Source of the DNA: Clostridia bacterium
GTDB lineage: Bacteria > Bacillota > Clostridia > Christensenellales > CAG-138
NCBI GenBank assembly: GCA_017547885.1
Contig: JAFYOP010000010.1
Span: 1 to 64,000 of the forward strand
Direction: 5' to 3'
DNA: 64,000 nucleotides
Both the position numbers and the translations under genes were made by a program. Shown in pieces: positions 61,590-64,000 of the stretch (within the stretch, counting starts at the first letter, position 1; each line of letters starts with the position of its first letter). Below the pieces are notes generated by a model, which saw only the letters and a list, made by a program, of their open reading frames with translations, had not been told where the DNA came from and searched no databases.

Positions 61590-63005
61590 ATGAAGAAAAC
61601 AATGCTAAAGTTCATAACCTTGCTGCTGGCGGCAATAATGCTGCTGAGTGCCGCTCCTGCTTTTGCGGTGGAGGATGGGGATGTTCGCATAATAGTAGTA
61701 GCTCCCAAGAAGCTTTCACTTAAGGAAGGTGAAAGGTATAAGCTCAACGTGACCGCCAGAGATGGGGGCTATCTCAGCGGCCTTACCTGGGAGAGCAGCG
61801 ACAGCAGCGTTGTGTCGGTGGACAGTTCCGGTAATCTTACCGCCCACAAAGAGGGCAGCGCAAAGGTAAAGGTGTATACCAAGGACGGCAGCACGGATTC
61901 ATCCACCTGCCGCGTTACCGTAACTTCCTCAAAAAGTTCTGAGGATAAGGAAATACGTATAATAGTAGTGGACCCCAAGAAGCTTACGCTGAGCGAAGGG
62001 GACAGGTATAAGCTCAACGTGTCTGCCAGGGATGGAGGCTATCTCAGCGGCCTTACCTGGGAGAGCAGCGACAGCAGCGTTGTGTCGGTGGACAGTTCCG
62101 GTAATCTTACCGCCCACAAAGAGGGCAGTGCAAAGGTAAAGGTATACTCAAAGGATGGCAGTACCGACTCATCCACCTGCCGTGTGACAGTTGAGGAAAA
62201 GAAAGGGCAGAGCAGCTCCGCATCTGAAGATAAGCCGGTCAGGGTGATAGTTGTATCCCCCAAAAAGCTCAGCCTTATGGAGGAGGATACCTATAAGCTT
62301 TCTGTCAGCGCCAAGGATGGCAGCTATCTGTCCGGGTTGGTATGGGAAAGCGATAACCCGGAAGTGGTAAAGGTGGACAGCAACGGAAACCTTACCGCGC
62401 TTAAAAAGGGCAGTGCCAAGATAACGGTGCATGCTGCTGATGGCAGTACGGATTCCTCTGCCTGCCGCGTAACGGTGGAGCGCATAAAGAAGACTCCCAT
62501 CAAGGCCAAGATAGAGGGCTATATTTACGACGCAAACTATAACAGAGTAAGCTCCTCCACCGAGGCCGCCGTAAGAGAATACTGCGAGCGGCTGGGAGAT
62601 TCCAGAATAGACAAGATGCTCCGCAGGGCTGTGGAAAAGGTGGGCACACCCTACAGCACCATGGACTGCAGCCAGATGAGCAAGTACGCATACAGTAGCC
62701 TTGGCATTAATCTGCCCCGGGTAAGCGATGATCAGGCAGAGGCCATGATAAAGTACAAGAGGGACAGTGGCAAGCCTGAGAAGGGTGATATCTGCTTTAT
62801 GAAGTTCCCAAGCGTAGTAAAGTGCTCCTGTGGTGATAAGTGCCGAAGGTACATGCAGGTGCATCACGCGGCGGTCTATCTGGGCAAGATAGACGGACGA
62901 ACTTACGTTGTGGACTCCAGCAGCACCATAGGCAGCGTAATTATACGTGAGTTTTACAGCAATACCATTGCAGGTATGCCCGTAGTGTTCTACGCAGGAA
63001 AGTAA
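61590..63005 (+). CDS. Secreted Ig-like (BIG2) and NlpC/P60 peptidase
   Basis: 471 aa. Signal peptide 1-25. Three bacterial Ig-like group 2 domains (about 30-110, 118-200, 208-300), each with PKKLSL-like start and a VTWES-type SSVVSVDS-like strand. The first two are nearly identical in DNA and amino acids. A C-terminal NlpC/P60 endopeptidase domain (about 335-470) has catalytic C360 in MDCSQM and histidines H425/H426 in QVHHAAVYLG. It probably cleaves peptidoglycan stem peptides. A cysteine-rich insertion (KCSCGDKC) precedes the histidine. It lies after the SpoIID-SH3 gene, and both are cell-wall proteins. Confidence 0.86.
   Translation: MKKTMLKFITLLLAAIMLLSAAPAFAVEDGDVRIIVVAPKKLSLKEGERYKLNVTARDGGYLSGLTWESSDSSVVSVDSSGNLTAHKEGSAKVKVYTKDGSTDSSTCRVTVTSSKSSEDKEIRIIVVDPKKLTLSEGDRYKLNVSARDGGYLSGLTWESSDSSVVSVDSSGNLTAHKEGSAKVKVYSKDGSTDSSTCRVTVEEKKGQSSSASEDKPVRVIVVSPKKLSLMEEDTYKLSVSAKDGSYLSGLVWESDNPEVVKVDSNGNLTALKKGSAKITVHAADGSTDSSACRVTVERIKKTPIKAKIEGYIYDANYNRVSSSTEAAVREYCERLGDSRIDKMLRRAVEKVGTPYSTMDCSQMSKYAYSSLGINLPRVSDDQAEAMIKYKRDSGKPEKGDICFMKFPSVVKCSCGDKCRRYMQVHHAAVYLGKIDGRTYVVDSSSTIGSVIIREFYSNTIAGMPVVFYAGK
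61767..62128 (+). repeat. Near-identical direct repeat within the Ig-like gene
   Basis: 61767-61858 is identical over 92 bp to 62037-62128, offset 270 bp (90 codons). The flanks remain very similar over about 190 bp. This looks like recent duplication or gene conversion of one Ig-like unit. Confidence 0.95.
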
Positions 63006-63047
63006 ACCGCAATATCATAATTCGACATACTTTATTGAAAAACACAG

Positions 63048-63075
63048 AAAAACCGCGGAGTTTTCCGCGGTTTTT
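63048..63075. terminator. Convergent terminator between the Ig-like gene and dcd-type deaminase
   Basis: 12-bp stem AAAAACCGCGGA / TCCGCGGTTTTT with a GTTT loop. Confidence 0.94.
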
Positions 63076-63092
63076 GCGTTTGGGTTTTTATA

Positions 63093-63551
63093 TTACTCTT
63101 GGTACTTTACAAGCTCCACTCCGGCCTCCTCAAATATGGCCAGAGAGAACTCATCGGGGTATCCTTCGGCGTAAACAACACGGGATATGCCGCTGTTTAC
63201 TATCATCTTGGCACAAATGACGCAGGGCTGATGGGTACAGTACATGGTGGCGCCGTCTATTGATATGCCCAGCTTTGCCGCCTGTATTATGGCGTTCTGC
63301 TCTGCGTGTATGGCATAGCACAGCTCATGCCGTGTACCGGAGGGGATGTTGAGCTTGCGGCGCATGCATTCGCCCTTTTCGGTGCAGCTTTTTATGCCGG
63401 CAGGTGCGCCGTTGTAGCCGGTGGTGAGTATGCGCTTGTTTTTTACTATTACCGCGCCGATGTGGCGGTTTTCCTGATAGCAGCTGGACCAGGTGCCAAT
63501 AGTCCATGCAAGGTCTATAAAGCGCTTGTCCCACTTTGTCCATTCTGACAT
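63093..63551 (-). CDS. Deoxycytidylate (dCMP) deaminase
   Basis: 152 aa. Zinc deaminase: HAEQNAI (about residues 80-86) and QPCVICAK (about 108-115), with GYNGAPAGIKSC typical of dCMP deaminase/ComEB. It makes dUMP from dCMP for thymidylate synthesis. The ribosome site is GGGGGG. Single-gene unit with its own terminator. Confidence 0.94.
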   Translation of the reverse strand: MSEWTKWDKRFIDLAWTIGTWSSCYQENRHIGAVIVKNKRILTTGYNGAPAGIKSCTEKGECMRRKLNIPSGTRHELCYAIHAEQNAIIQAAKLGISIDGATMYCTHQPCVICAKMIVNSGISRVVYAEGYPDEFSLAIFEEAGVELVKYQE

Positions 63552-63706
63552 TATTATATATCCCCCCTGTTGATGGCAGTATTTTGAATAAGTATATCAT
63601 CCCGGGAAAGAATAGTACAGAAAACCTTTGATAAATATGGATATATAAGAAGGAAAAGACACCGAGGAGAGAATGGGGAATAAATGTGAAAATCTGCCAT
63701 AGGCTA

Positions 63707-63735
63707 TTGAAAAGGGCAAAGGGGTGTATTAAACT
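63707..63735 (+). promoter_or_regulatory. Sigma-A promoter of groES
   Basis: TTGAAA (63707-63712), 17 bases, TAAACT (63730-63735), directly before CIRCE. Confidence 0.65.
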
Positions 63736-63747
63736 ATCATCAATGGC

Positions 63748-63774
63748 TTAGCACTCAACAGACGTGAGTGCTAA
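63748..63774 (+). promoter_or_regulatory. CIRCE operator (HrcA binding site)
   Basis: Perfect CIRCE: TTAGCACTC, 9 bases, GAGTGCTAA, just after the promoter and 49 bases before groES. The heat-shock repressor HrcA binds it and shuts off groESL at normal temperature. Confidence 0.97.
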
Positions 63775-63823
63775 CAACTCACCAAAGCAATATTTTATTA
63801 TCCACACAGGAGGCAAGTATAAA

Positions 63824-64000
63824 ATGAAACTCAAACCCTTACTGGACAGAGTTGTACTCAAGAGCACCGAAGCTGAGGAAACCACCAAGAGCGGCATCAT
63901 CCTTACCGGCAGCGCCAAGGAAAAGCCCGTGGTATCCGAAGTAGTGGCTGTTGGCCCCGGCGGCATGGTGGATGGCAAGGAAGTTACCATGTACGTTGAG
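63824..64000 (+). CDS. groES: GroES co-chaperonin, N-terminal fragment
   Basis: 59 codons in the window, cut at its right edge. Starts [13 protein letters not shown], then [13 protein letters not shown] and VVAVGPGG, the standard Cpn10 features. It caps GroEL during protein folding. GGAGGC precedes the ATG. groEL presumably follows outside. Controlled by CIRCE. Confidence 0.97.
   Translation, partial: MKLKPLLDRVVLKSTEAEETTKSGIILTGSAKEKPVVSEVVAVGPGGMVDGKEVTMYVE

Overview
The window is a continuous piece of a Clostridia chromosome (Bacillota, probably a gut Oscillospirales/Christensenellales-type lineage; the rank is inference). Evidence: dense genes with short intergenic gaps, intrinsic terminators and GGAGG-type ribosome sites nearly everywhere, two T-box leaders, a perfect CIRCE operator, the c-di-AMP receptor/holB/ricT block, spoVT with a sigma-G type promoter, a SpoIID-domain protein, and a type-2 isoleucyl-tRNA synthetase. 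No phage, insertion sequence, CRISPR array, rRNA or tRNA gene was seen. The left edge cuts tuf (EF-Tu) and the right edge cuts groES.

Layout. 1-5.1 kb: end of tuf, a large secreted VWA/SpaA-type protein with a 31-unit 12-bp repeat, a DUF1292 protein, a cluster of hairpins and fba (class II aldolase). 5.2-12 kb: glycosyltransferase, M29 aminopeptidase, uridine-kinase-like protein, gap (GAPDH), a LysR regulator coupled to a beta-helix lipoprotein, and a DUF6440 protein. 12-18 kb (minus strand): MATE exporter, ferredoxin, ricT, holB, darA, two membrane proteins (one a CPBP protease) and an XRE regulator with an unusual membrane tail. 18-30.8 kb: ileS with T-box, ftsH, two PHP phosphoesterases, prs, yqeC, leuS with T-box, tadA. 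30.9-35.7 kb: small PepSY-like protein, a two-component system, a sodium-pump decarboxylase beta subunit with a small OadG-like partner, spoVT. 35.7-45.1 kb: NCS2 purine permease, a YheO-like regulator, then ssnA-ygfK-xdh. 45.2-48.6 kb: trkA-trkH and an XRE regulator. 48.6-53.1 kb (minus): potR-potABCD. 53.3-58 kb: a DUF368 lipid-carrier transporter, an EamA transporter, an amino-acid ABC importer and an Smr protein. 58.1-63.6 kb: two large cell-wall proteins (SpoIID + 8 SH3; 3 Ig-like + NlpC/P60) and dCMP deaminase; then CIRCE-groES.

How the genes fit together. A purine theme runs through the window: NCS2 permease, the SsnA aminohydrolase, YgfK and a selenium-dependent xanthine dehydrogenase (Xdh), plus YqeC about 12 kb away, which in other genomes accompanies selenium-dependent molybdenum hydroxylases. 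A cation theme is also visible: TrkAH potassium uptake, the DarA c-di-AMP receptor, an orphan sodium-pump beta subunit, and an XRE regulator whose membrane tail carries the sodium-pump signature motif.

Most notable leads: (1) the XRE regulator at 17.5-18.0 kb with the GGADGPTSIYI motif between two membrane helices; (2) an intrinsic terminator inside the probable leader of ssnA-ygfK-xdh, suggesting attenuation or an unidentified riboswitch; (3) a roughly 190-nt hairpin-rich leader before the sodium-pump beta subunit; (4) the VWA protein with a six-cysteine insertion next to its metal site and no normal wall anchor. All functional calls come from reading motifs by eye; no database search was run.
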